Positions 7,005 through 13,705 of a DNA stretch of 16,567 nt are shown one piece after another. The position numbers and the translations under genes are program-made. The stretch's first letter is position 1, and each line of letters starts with the position of its first letter. Origin of the DNA: an uncultured Collinsella sp. (GTDB lineage Bacteria; Actinomycetota; Coriobacteriia; Coriobacteriales; Coriobacteriaceae); NCBI GenBank assembly GCA_937926755.1, contig CALBBA010000327.1, positions 1 to 16,567 of the forward strand. The letters run 5' to 3'. A model generated the notes under the pieces. That model did no database searches and had not been told where the DNA came from. It saw only the letters and a list, made by a program, of their open reading frames with translations.

Positions 7005-7874
7005 CTACTGGGTATCCACGTAAAGGTCGAACCCGCCCTGCGGTGTAGTGTCGACCGTGTCGGGCGCCTGTGAGTTAAAGTTCACGGGGACCATGCGCTT
7101 TGAGGCGCGGAAGCGCGTGCCGTCGGTGGCGACGGGCGGTTCATCGACGGTGAGCTCGTAGTCTCCGGGCTTGAGCTCGATGCCGTCACCAGCGGAATTG
7201 ACGTATTGATACTCGTCAATTGTCTGCCCTTTGAGCGTGCGCCCCACGATATGGATGAGCATTTGGCTGTCGCCGCGCGCGGTGTCCCACGTCGCGCCGT
7301 CCTTGACCTCGACCGACACATGTACCGAGCGCGTGCGGCTGAGCGATTGCTCGACAGACATCTCGACCTTGGCGGCGTCTTTTCGCTGCTGTTCGACATG
7401 GCTCCAGACGTTTCCAATTACCGAGCATGCGATAACGCCGGCCATAAAGGCGATAAGGATGGGGCCAAGCGGAGAGCGACGTCCCGCATCTTCCTCGCGA
7501 GCCAGATCGGGGCGATGCGTGGGCGCAGGCGCCTGGGCACCCTGCGAGGGCACGTCGAGAATGCTGAAGGATGCCGTGCTGTCGGGGTCGATAGTGTGAC
7601 GCGGCTGCGGGGTCTTTGCCGGCGAGATCGACATGTCGGCTGGCTCGCCGAGCGTGGCCGTAGCGTCGGCCTTGGCCTCGTCTGCCTCGGCCTGGGCCCA
7701 AGCTTGTTCGAAGGTCAGGGGCTCGACGGGGTCGAGGGCGGCGTCCGAGTCGGCGGCGACGTCGTTGCCGGTCTCGTCCTCGTCGCTCGACACGCCACGC
7801 GGCGTAGGCTCGTCCCACTCCTCATCCGGAGCTTCGCCCTCGCTATACCACCATTCAAAGTTATCGATATCCAT
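7005..7874 (-). CDS. Acidic single-pass membrane protein of unknown function
   Basis: 289 residues; I do not recognise the family. Residues 1-130 are very acidic and low-complexity (for example SSDEDETGNDVAADSD), with no signal peptide. RRSPLGP at 132-138 precedes one hydrophobic segment at about 135-157, so the acidic part is probably cytoplasmic and the C-terminal 130 residues outside. The outer part contains alternating hydrophobic residues and phrases such as ELKPGDYELTVDEPP, suggestive of a small beta-sandwich. This domain reading is inference. Start at an ATG with a moderate AAGGGG upstream and a TATAAA box about 45 bases upstream. It precedes the mutarotase gene by 113 bases on the same strand and is divergent from the MFS exporter. 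It is a real gene because the predicted topology is coherent and a good neighbour boundary exists on both sides. Confidence 0.75.
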   Translation of the reverse strand: MDIDNFEWWYSEGEAPDEEWDEPTPRGVSSDEDETGNDVAADSDAALDPVEPLTFEQAWAQAEADEAKADATATLGEPADMSISPAKTPQPRHTIDPDSTASFSILDVPSQGAQAPAPTHRPDLAREEDAGRRSPLGPILIAFMAGVIACSVIGNVWSHVEQQRKDAAKVEMSVEQSLSRTRSVHVSVEVKDGATWDTARGDSQMLIHIVGRTLKGQTIDEYQYVNSAGDGIELKPGDYELTVDEPPVATDGTRFRASKRMVPVNFNSQAPDTVDTTPQGGFDLYVDTQ

Positions 7875-7915
7875 ACGGGGCGCCCCTTAGGCCTCGCAAA
7901 TAAACACTCGCTAGT

Positions 7916-7921
7916 TTTATA
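7916..7921 (-). promoter_or_regulatory. Candidate -10 box for the acidic membrane protein
   Basis: TATAAA on the minus strand, 41 bases from the start codon in the divergent intergenic region and preceded by GGGGG. No good -35 lies 16-18 bases upstream, so the call rests on the -10 and its position. Confidence 0.3.
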
Positions 7922-7960
7922 CCCCCAGACGACACCGAAGCTCACCCGCGCCGGACACAA

Positions 7961-8025
7961 AAACCGTCACAACATTCGACGCTTTTCCTCGATTTCGAGA
8001 TTTTCGCCGAATGTTGTGACGGTTT
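7961..8025. repeat. Long hairpin element, family C, copy 1 (18-bp stem)
   Basis: AAACCGTCACAACATTCG (7961-7978) pairs perfectly with 8008-8025. The 29-base interior holds a smaller palindrome, CTCG-ATTT-CGAG. A family A palindrome follows 20 bases later. The element sits between divergent genes, so it cannot be a terminator for either neighbour. It has the same architecture as 9915-9978 but a different sequence. Confidence 0.75.
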
Positions 8026-8045
8026 GGGCGACTGGCCGGCAGCGC

Positions 8046-8078
8046 AATGCGACAAAGGGACTGTCTCTTTGTCACATT
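8046..8078. repeat. Palindromic repeat, family A, copy 3
   Basis: A 16+1+16 base palindrome, AATGCGACAAAGGGAC-T- and its near complement. The imperfect positions become G-U pairs if read as minus-strand RNA. It is the only copy not next to a stop codon, lying 58 bases upstream of the MFS start. Confidence 0.7.
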
Positions 8079-8092
8079 CTGTTAGAGTTGCA

Positions 8093-8105
8093 GGGATTGA
8101 ATCCC
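8093..8105. promoter_or_regulatory. Small palindrome ahead of the MFS gene
   Basis: GGGATT-G-AATCCC is a perfect 6-base inverted repeat 30 bases upstream of the MFS start, where an operator could overlap the promoter. No supporting promoter hexamers are clear. Confidence 0.25.
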
Positions 8106-8135
8106 GCTTATTCATGCGACATTGGAGTGACAACC

Positions 8136-9377
8136 TTGACCGCCGCAACCACGCCTAAAAGCAAGTCAACCGCCGCCGCGCTCTCCCCTGCGCGCACCAA
8201 GCTCTGCCTGGCGCTGCTCGTGCTGTTGGGATTCTCGCTCGGCTGCTCCGAGTTCGTGGTCATCGGCATCGAAAGCGACCTGGCGACGGAACTCGGCGTA
8301 TCGCTTGCCACCGCAGGCCAACTTATTAGCGTGTTCGCACTGATCTACGCTATCGCGACGCCGGTGCTCGCGCTCAGCACGGGACGTTTTCGCCGCTACC
8401 AGCTGCTCGTGTGCTATAGCATCGTCTTTGTGCTCGGCAACCTGGTCATGGCGTTGGCGCCCAACTTCCAGGTGCTCTTTATCTCGCGCATTGTCCTGGG
8501 CTCCGTCTCGGGCGCACTGCTCGCCGTGGGCGTGACGTACATCCCTGAGCTTCTGTCCCCGCAGCAAACTTCGCTTGCCATCTCGGTGGTGTACGGCGCG
8601 TTTTCCGTGGCGATGGTCTTTGTCACTTCGATCGGTAAGTTTGTGGCCGACACGCTCGATTGGCACGTGGCCATGTACGGCACGCTAACCTTTGCCGTTT
8701 TGATCTGTGGAGCGCTCGTGGCGTCTATGCCGCGCGCCGGACAAACCGACGAGCCCGCCACCTTTCGCGAGCAGGCGGGTCTGCTACGCGAGCCGAGCAT
8801 CATCACCGGCATGCTCATCTTTTTGTTTGGCGTGGGCTCGGTCTATGTGTTCTACGGCTACGTGACGCCTTATCTTGAGCAGGTGCTGGGCATGGGCACG
8901 GTCGAAGCCAGTACCACGCTTATGGCCTACGGCGTGTTCTGCCTGATCTCGAACATCCTGGGCGGATGGATCGATGCGCGCTTTGGCATGAAGGCGCTGC
9001 TTGTGACGTTTGTGCTGCAGGCTGCGGCGTTACTCGGGCTGTTTGCTTTGGGCGGCACCATGCCGCTCGCGCTGGTCTTTGTCTTTAGCTTGGCGCTGCT
9101 CATGTACCTGTTCTCGGTGTCGTGCATCACACACTTTATGGATGTGGCACGCAGCCGCCACCCCAAGTCGATGGTACTCGCAAGTTCGGTTGAGCCCATG
9201 GCGTTTAACGTCGGCATCTCGTTTGGCACCGCAGTGGGCGGCGCCGTGGTAAGCGGAGTTGGCATTGCCTACGTTGGCGCGGTCGGTGCCGTGTTCTCGC
9301 TTGTGGCCTGGGCGCTCACGCTGGTGACGATTAAGTTGGCTCGCTGGGAGCGCAAGCGGGCGAGGGCGCAGGCGTAG
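8136..9377 (+). CDS. MFS exporter of the DHA1 (AraJ/SotB-like) type
   Basis: 413-residue, 12-segment major facilitator expected to expel sugars, drugs or metabolites using the proton gradient. The first segment carries SEFVVIGI, the usual (T/A)EF signature of AraJ/SotB-like exporters. The loop 2-3 region STGRFRRYQ at about 81-89 is a degenerate motif A, and RIVLGSVSGALLAVG from R118 fits the segment-4 motif. The second half begins near TGMLIFLFGVGSVYVFYG, with GGWIDARFG as the second basic loop. I place the start at TTG because GGAG ends 8 bases before it; an in-frame GTG three codons earlier has no site. The frame remains open far upstream only because it is antisense to the acidic membrane protein gene. 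The phosphatase gene follows after 45 bases on the same strand. The substrate is unknown. Confidence 0.9.
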   Translation: MTAATTPKSKSTAAALSPARTKLCLALLVLLGFSLGCSEFVVIGIESDLATELGVSLATAGQLISVFALIYAIATPVLALSTGRFRRYQLLVCYSIVFVLGNLVMALAPNFQVLFISRIVLGSVSGALLAVGVTYIPELLSPQQTSLAISVVYGAFSVAMVFVTSIGKFVADTLDWHVAMYGTLTFAVLICGALVASMPRAGQTDEPATFREQAGLLREPSIITGMLIFLFGVGSVYVFYGYVTPYLEQVLGMGTVEASTTLMAYGVFCLISNILGGWIDARFGMKALLVTFVLQAAALLGLFALGGTMPLALVFVFSLALLMYLFSVSCITHFMDVARSRHPKSMVLASSVEPMAFNVGISFGTAVGGAVVSGVGIAYVGAVGAVFSLVAWALTLVTIKLARWERKRARAQA

Positions 9378-9422
9378 ATGCGATACTCGAGCTCGATGAT
9401 GGCGATCGAAAGGAAACCGCAT

Positions 9423-9869
9423 ATGCAACGTGTACTGTTTATCTGCCATGGGAATATCTGCCGCTCGACGATGGCTGAGTCGGTGTTTGCCGAGCTCGTG
9501 CGCCGCGCTGGGCGCGAGGGCGAGTTTGTCATTGATTCCGCGGCGACCTCGACCGAGGAGATTGGCAACCCGCCGCACCATGGCACGCTCGCCAAGCTGC
9601 GCGAGGTCGGGATTCCCGTCGTCGCACATCGCGCGCGCCAGGTGCGACGCGCGGAGTATGGCGACTGGGACCACATTGTCTATATGGACGACGAAAACGC
9701 CCGCGGCCTGTACCGCATCTTTGGCGACGACCCCGACGGCAAGATCTCGCGCCTGCTCGATTGGACCGATCGCCCCGGCGACGTGGCCGATCCCTGGTAC
9801 ACCGGCAACTTCGATGCCACCTACCGCGATGTGCTCGCCGGCTGCACGGCCATGCTCGAGCAGTTATAG
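9423..9869 (+). CDS. Low-molecular-weight protein-tyrosine phosphatase
   Basis: 148-residue cytoplasmic phosphatase of the LMW-PTP family, which dephosphorylates phosphotyrosine (in bacteria often on tyrosine kinases of capsule or stress pathways). The P-loop C8-HGNIC-R14-ST is complete, including the second cysteine C13, and the catalytic acid is D123 in ADPWYTG. The length is typical. The start ATG is preceded by AAAGGA; an ATG 15 codons earlier lacks a site and would add a non-conserved tail. It follows the MFS gene by 45 bases and probably shares its transcript, although no functional link to an exporter is known to me. No tyrosine kinase is visible in the window. Downstream is a compound hairpin region facing the convergent ATPase gene. 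Confidence 0.93.
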   Translation: MQRVLFICHGNICRSTMAESVFAELVRRAGREGEFVIDSAATSTEEIGNPPHHGTLAKLREVGIPVVAHRARQVRRAEYGDWDHIVYMDDENARGLYRIFGDDPDGKISRLLDWTDRPGDVADPWYTGNFDATYRDVLAGCTAMLEQL

Positions 9870-9914
9870 GCAAGCGAGCACGCGGACGCACGTGCCACGC
9901 CATCGGCATAAAAC

Positions 9915-9978
9915 GAGCGTGGATTTTCTCCCACTTTGAGCGCTCGAGTGCGCTCTAAACGGGAGAAAATCCACGCTC
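9915..9978. repeat. Long hairpin element, family C, copy 2 (18-bp stem)
   Basis: GAGCGTGGATTTTCTCCC (9915-9932) pairs perfectly with 9961-9978. The 28-base interior contains GAGCGC-TCGAGT-GCGCTC. It lies between convergent genes and only 3 bases from a family A palindrome. Read on the minus strand it is followed by GTTTTATG, so it may end the DUF4143 transcript, but the same architecture at 7961-8025 is not at a terminator position. Confidence 0.75.
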
Positions 9979-9981
9979 ATG

Positions 9982-10013
9982 AATGTGACAAAGGGACTGC
10001 CCCTTTGCCACAT
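9982..10013. repeat. Palindromic repeat, family A, copy 4
   Basis: AATGTGACAAAGGGAC-T-GCCCCTTTGCCACAT. The two imperfect pairs become G-U on the minus-strand RNA. It ends 12 bases past the stop of the DUF4143 ATPase gene. Confidence 0.7.
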
Positions 10014-10025
10014 CCGGGACTGGCC

Positions 10026-11387
10026 CTAGACCGGCTTGACCTCCAGCTTTATCCCCTCGGCGCAGGAGTCGCCCAAAACATCCGAAAGGGCCCAGGTCGC
10101 ATATAGCGGCAAATAGAGAACCGCTCCGTTGCGCTCAACGTTGCCTCTCGAGAAAACAATCCCGAGCCTTACGCCATATTCAGCCGTATCAAGCACATGA
10201 CCGAGCGCAGCGTGCGCGTGGTAATAGGAGCCCGATTTAACCTCGATCGGAACAGCCGTCCCAGCCGGCCCGTCGACCACAAAGTCCACTTCGCCGCGCT
10301 TTTTTGTCTGATAGTAGTAAAGCTGGCGATTTTGGGCAGCTAGCTGCTGGGCCACCACGTTTTCGTAAATGCCGCCCAGATTGGGCTCTTTGCTATCAAG
10401 ATACGCCGCTTGGGCGACTCCAACGGGGTAGCGCGCCATCAACATGCCCGTATCCGATTGATATAGCTTGAACTGCGATGGCCGTGCCGTCTTGAGCAGG
10501 GGCGATTTTGGCTCGGTTACGATATCGGCTTTGAGAGCAACGCCGGCATCGACAAGCCATACAAAATCTCGCTGATACTTCTCGTAGTGAGCCTTGGGGT
10601 CAATGGAATTGAGCACGAAGCGCTTGTTTTCGCCCTCGAGCATAATAGGGAGCTGATCGTAGATGCTCTGCACCTGCAGGGCTCGCCCGCTTGCATACTT
10701 GGAGATATCCCGCCGGTACTGTTCGTTGAGCTCTGACTGCAGCTGACGAACAGAGGCAAGGTCGCCCTGCGTGTCAAGGAAACGCTGCACGACCTCCGGC
10801 ATTCCGCCGACAACGGTATAGGTCCTGAAGTTTGCCATCATCGCGTCATGAATGTAATCAGGAATGGGCCTCTCGCTGATACACGCGTCACGTATCGTTT
10901 GGCGAGCCCCCTCGCTCACCCCGGTTGCCCAGCAAAACTCCTCAAAATCGAGCGGGAACATCCTAAGCTCGTGGACATACCCCACGGGATAGGACCTGAC
11001 GCCCTTGAGCTGAGTCCCGAGCATTGACCCCGAAAACGCCCAGCGGCACCTCCCGTCCTCTACAAGGAACTTTGCCATCGTCATGATGTCGGGGGCCTCT
11101 TGGACCTCATCGATAAACACGAGCGTTTTGCCTGGTGCAATCGACTTTCCCGAAAGAAGCGTCACCCTGCTGATGAAATCATCGGCATTCCGCGCCTCGA
11201 GAAGAGCATCTTTTGCCTGGCGATTTTCCATGAGATTGAGCTCGATGTAGGTTGCATGGCTGGCTTTGCCAAATGCGCGAATCGAATAGCTTTTGCCGAT
11301 CTGGCGAGAACCCGTGATGAATAAGGCCTTTTGCTCGGCAGACTTCAGCCAACGCTCCAGCTCTGCCGCTATTTTCCTGCGCAGCAT
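10026..11387 (-). CDS. AAA-type ATPase with C-terminal DUF4143 domain
   Basis: 453-residue member of the AAA_14/DUF4143 group, widespread in bacteria and archaea and of unresolved function. The N-terminal P-loop is GSRQIGKS (26-33) and Walker B is LVFIDEVQEAP (89-99). SGSMLG after Walker B is the sensor-like motif normally seen in this group. The C-terminal half contains GEVDF (365-369) and EVK (382-384), the D...ExK arrangement typical of the PD-(D/E)XK nuclease fold, though activity is not shown for the family. I start at the ATG with GGGGAG at 6-base spacing; an ATG seven codons earlier has no site. The gene stands alone between hairpin elements, and its upstream region is markedly AT-rich with three 33-base repeats, which hints at separate origin or autoregulation. 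Confidence 0.88.
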   Translation of the reverse strand: MLRRKIAAELERWLKSAEQKALFITGSRQIGKSYSIRAFGKASHATYIELNLMENRQAKDALLEARNADDFISRVTLLSGKSIAPGKTLVFIDEVQEAPDIMTMAKFLVEDGRCRWAFSGSMLGTQLKGVRSYPVGYVHELRMFPLDFEEFCWATGVSEGARQTIRDACISERPIPDYIHDAMMANFRTYTVVGGMPEVVQRFLDTQGDLASVRQLQSELNEQYRRDISKYASGRALQVQSIYDQLPIMLEGENKRFVLNSIDPKAHYEKYQRDFVWLVDAGVALKADIVTEPKSPLLKTARPSQFKLYQSDTGMLMARYPVGVAQAAYLDSKEPNLGGIYENVVAQQLAAQNRQLYYYQTKKRGEVDFVVDGPAGTAVPIEVKSGSYYHAHAALGHVLDTAEYGVRLGIVFSRGNVERNGAVLYLPLYATWALSDVLGDSCAEGIKLEVKPV

Positions 11388-11410
11388 AGGCTCTCCCCTC
11401 AGTGTCATCA

Positions 11411-11509
11411 AATGAAATGCAAAGTTTTATGCGCTTAATTATCGATGAAATGTAGGATTTTTAGAACCTAAAATCGGATGAAATGCAGAGATTTAGGATT
11501 ATAAGCAAA
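11411..11509 (-). repeat. Three 33-base direct repeats upstream of the DUF4143 ATPase
   Basis: Units at 11411-11443, 11444-11476 and 11477-11509 each start with (A/G)ATGAAATG(C/T)A followed by a purine stretch and TTT(T/A)A. The spacing is exactly 33 bases, about three helical turns, while the second half of each unit diverges. They lie between a TATAAT box and the gene start, so they could be operator half-sites or structures in the 5' leader. Confidence 0.55.
11498..11503 (-). promoter_or_regulatory. Candidate -10 box for the DUF4143 ATPase
   Basis: A perfect TATAAT on the minus strand, preceded by TTTTTGCT. No TTGACA-like -35 is present at 17-base spacing. Initiation here would give a leader of about 100 bases containing the direct repeats. 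Confidence 0.4.
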
Positions 11510-11526
11510 AAGAAGGGGCAGCCCCG

Positions 11527-11565
11527 GCGAATGTGACAAAGGGACTGTCCCTTTGTCACATTCGC
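11527..11565. repeat. Palindromic repeat, family A, copy 5 (longest, perfect)
   Basis: A perfect 19+1+19 base palindrome with outer GCGAAT/ATTCGC. It ends 3 bases past the stop of the thioredoxin-like gene. No T-run follows on the minus strand, although it could still block 3' exonucleases. Confidence 0.8.
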
Positions 11566-11567
11566 AC

Positions 11568-12530
11568 CTACTGCTCGCTCTTCGCGAGTGCCTGATCGAT
11601 CAGCTTGTTGAGCGCCTCGCGCTGCTCGGCGGAGTTGATGCCGCCCATGATCGGCTCTCCCACGATGTTGCCGTTCTGGTCGATCACGTAAGTGGTCGGG
11701 AACGAGTACAGATTGGAGGTGAACTTGCCGGCCTCGCTGTCCGACTTAAACCAGATGTTTTTATACGTCACGCCCTTCTTGGAAAGCACGTCCTTGGCAT
11801 CGGCCACCTCGTCTTTTTTGCCGTCGAGCGTAAAGGAATTAACGCCCACGACCTGGCCGCCCTTCTCGGCAAGCTCCTTGTTGAGCTTCTCCAGATCGCC
11901 CAGCTCTCCCACGCACGGCTTGCAGGTGGTAAACCAGAAGTTCATGACGGTGACCTTGTTCTTGGAGAACAGCTCGTCGCTGTTTACATCGTTGCCGTCC
12001 AAGTCCTTGCCCTTAAAGCTGGGGAACTTCGTCTCCCCGCTCTCGCCGTTGGTCATGCCCGCGGTCGAGGCATCAACGCTCTCCCCCTCGCCGGGCGTGC
12101 TGCCACATCCGGGGAACTTCTTCTCCAGCGCCATGAGCTTATCCTCGATCTCCTTGACCTGCTGCGCGCCGGCCTTAAGCGTCTTGAGCTCGTCAGCCGT
12201 AAACTGATCCTTTGCGCCCTCGATAGTATCGAGCAAGAAGTCGCCGTAGTTCTTGCCGTCCTCAATCATGGGAGTGTCTTTGTTGGCCGCAAGGAACACC
12301 TTTTCCCATAGGGCGTTATCGCTCGCAAAGATCTCGTTTTCCTTTTGCAGCAGCTGCTGGTACAGCTCGGCCGCCTCCTCGGCACTCGACGGCTTTTGCG
12401 CTATGAGCTCGGCAATCTGTGCATCGCCGCTCGTGGCATCCTTCGCGTCGCCCTTGGGGGCAGAGCACGCCGCAAGAGTCAGCGCCAGCACGGGCAGCAT
12501 CAACAATGCCGCAATTTTTGACAATTTCAT
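11568..12530 (-). CDS. TlpA/ResA-like thiol-disulfide lipoprotein
   Basis: 320-residue exported thioredoxin-fold lipoprotein. A hydrophobic signal ends in LAAC with lipid-modified C22. Residues 23-170 are a charged, helix-rich spacer followed by a Gly/Ser-rich linker, longer than in most ResA proteins. The thioredoxin domain starts about 171, with the active site WFTTCKPC (C203, C206) and the cis-proline loop FPTTYVIDQNGNIV. An additional unpaired cysteine is at C142. Start ATG with GGAGGA upstream. It lies 35 bases after the polyferredoxin gene, and the expected role is reduction of disulfides outside the membrane using electrons relayed by its partners. The fold and location are well supported; the target is unknown. 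Confidence 0.92.
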   Translation of the reverse strand: MKLSKIAALLMLPVLALTLAACSAPKGDAKDATSGDAQIAELIAQKPSSAEEAAELYQQLLQKENEIFASDNALWEKVFLAANKDTPMIEDGKNYGDFLLDTIEGAKDQFTADELKTLKAGAQQVKEIEDKLMALEKKFPGCGSTPGEGESVDASTAGMTNGESGETKFPSFKGKDLDGNDVNSDELFSKNKVTVMNFWFTTCKPCVGELGDLEKLNKELAEKGGQVVGVNSFTLDGKKDEVADAKDVLSKKGVTYKNIWFKSDSEAGKFTSNLYSFPTTYVIDQNGNIVGEPIMGGINSAEQREALNKLIDQALAKSEQ

Positions 12531-12565
12531 GGTTCCTCCGTTTATATCGAAGCTTATATAGATAC

Positions 12566-13477
12566 CTATTTGTTTTCGCAGGCTTGCGTGGGCTGCGCGG
12601 GTTTGTCGCCCGTCACGCCCAGCCCATAGCGAAAGCTAATAGCATCAACGGGGCACGCACCAACGCATTTGCCGCAACGAATGCACTCGGCATGGTCGGG
12701 CGTACGCGTAACGTCCACGTCCATCTGGCACACCCTGGCGCACTTGCCGCACGAAACGCACTTGCCCTGGTCAACCTGGATCCCCAGCAACGACACCTTG
12801 TTCATGAGTGCATAAAACGCACCGAGAGGGCAAATCCATTTGCAGAAGGGACGGTAGAACAGCACGCTCAGCACCGCAACCGCAATGAGGATCGCAAGTT
12901 TCCAGGTAAAGAGCTTTCCCAGCGCGGAGCGGATTCCCATGTTCATGATGGACAGCGGAATCGCGCCCTCGAGCACACCTTGCGGGCAGATGTACTTGCA
13001 AAAGAACGGGTCGCCCATACCCACATCGTTAACCACCAAGACGGGCAGCAGCACCACGGCAAACAGCAGCACGGCATACTTGATGTACGTGAGCGGCTTG
13101 AGCTTTTTCGTGGAGAGCTTTTTGCTGGGAATCTTATGCAAAAGCTCTTGTAGCCATCCAAACGGGCACAAAAAGCCGCATACAAAACGCCCCAGCAGCA
13201 CGCCGATCAGAATCAGTGTTCCGGTGACGTAATACGAAAAGCTGAACTTAGACGAGCCCACCACCGACTGAAACGACCCGATAGGGCACGCACCCGAGGC
13301 CGCCGGACACGAGTAGCAGTTGAGCCCCGGCACGCAGACGGCTTTGCCCGCCCCCTGGTAGATGCCTCCCTTGGCAAAGTTAGGCAGGTGAATATTGGTC
13401 GCAAGCGTCGCCGCCGCCTGAATCAATCCACGAAATCGCGCTAAAAAATGCGATGCAGTGTTTTTTCTTTTATCCAA
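12566..13477 (-). CDS. NapH-like membrane polyferredoxin (4Fe-4S protein)
   Basis: About 303 residues. Membrane segments occur near 82-100, 131-150 and 190-208. Three C-x3-CP motifs, CGFLCP (100-105), CKYICP (160-165) and CKWICP (212-217), lie near the membrane face as in NapH/CcoG-type proteins. The N-terminal part has a further cysteine cluster, CVPGLNCYSCP at 48-58 and ACPIG at 63-67. Two C-terminal ferredoxin motifs, C240/243/246/250 and C265/268/271/275, would bind 4Fe-4S clusters. It probably passes cytoplasmic electrons through the membrane to the adjacent thiol proteins. No ATG is suitable: I choose TTG, overlapping the stop of the CXXC peptide gene by 8 bases with GGAG about 10 bases upstream, which implies translational coupling. 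An alternative start further upstream would overlap the peptide gene more. Confidence 0.85.
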   Translation of the reverse strand: MDKRKNTASHFLARFRGLIQAAATLATNIHLPNFAKGGIYQGAGKAVCVPGLNCYSCPAASGACPIGSFQSVVGSSKFSFSYYVTGTLILIGVLLGRFVCGFLCPFGWLQELLHKIPSKKLSTKKLKPLTYIKYAVLLFAVVLLPVLVVNDVGMGDPFFCKYICPQGVLEGAIPLSIMNMGIRSALGKLFTWKLAILIAVAVLSVLFYRPFCKWICPLGAFYALMNKVSLLGIQVDQGKCVSCGKCARVCQMDVDVTRTPDHAECIRCGKCVGACPVDAISFRYGLGVTGDKPAQPTQACENK

Positions 13478-13616
13478 TTCCGATACACTCCAAGCACAGC
13501 CTGATTGCCTTGGCCAGCACGGCATCTGCCTCACCGCGCATAATTCCAAAGCCAACCATGGCTACCCCAACGATCAGCAAAGCCACCTGCGCCACAGGCT
13601 TAATCGCTTTGAACAA
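13470..13616 (-). CDS. Small CXXC membrane peptide (CD1871A-like)
   Basis: A 48-residue protein starting at TTG, with AAAGGAG placed 7-8 bases upstream. Residues 8-25 (VAQVALLIVGVAMVGFGI) form one membrane helix, followed by MRGEADAVL, and the chain ends in LCLECIGIG with C41 and C44. From memory this matches the small CD1871A family of CXXC proteins in clostridia and related bacteria, which sit beside a 4Fe-4S protein and a thioredoxin-like protein, exactly the arrangement here. The stop overlaps the next gene's start by 8 bases. It is short enough, and its start unusual enough, that it is likely to be missed. The function is not established; a membrane-tethered dithiol relay is my inference. 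Confidence 0.78.
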   Translation of the reverse strand: MFKAIKPVAQVALLIVGVAMVGFGIMRGEADAVLAKAIRLCLECIGIG

Positions 13617-13649
13617 TCTGACCACTCCTTTCGTTTCGCGACCCATTGG

Positions 13650-13677
13650 ACCATACCGACTATAAAATCCGTGTTAA
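13650..13677 (-). promoter_or_regulatory. Candidate promoter of the redox operon
   Basis: On the minus strand TTAACA (13672-13677) and TATGGT (13650-13655) are separated by 16 bases, about 35 bases ahead of the CXXC peptide start. It lies in the short divergent region shared with the response regulator gene, so a single bound regulator could act on both. Confidence 0.35.
13661..13666 (+). promoter_or_regulatory. Candidate -10 box of the two-component operon
   Basis: TATAAA 40 bases ahead of the response regulator start. The base stretch 17 upstream (GCGACC) is a poor -35, as is common for activated promoters. It overlaps the opposing promoter. Confidence 0.35.
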
Positions 13678-13705
13678 GCGTGAATGACTATGCAAGGAGA
13701 ACGTT

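Noticed and set aside
7961..8025. Intrinsic terminator
   Set aside because: A T-run follows on the minus strand, but no minus-strand gene ends here; both flanking genes start outward from this region.
7206..8135. N-terminal 310-residue extension of the MFS protein
   Set aside because: This part is antisense to the acidic membrane protein gene and reads through hairpins and repeats; the exporter begins with a good ribosome-binding site at 8124-8127.
11411..11509. CRISPR array
   Set aside because: Three units only, with the conserved part about 19 bases and no regular spacer; no cas genes nearby.
13478..13555. Longer N-terminus for the polyferredoxin (26 extra residues from a TTG)
   Set aside because: It would overlap the CXXC peptide gene almost entirely and has no ribosome-binding site; the residues do not resemble the family's N-terminus.
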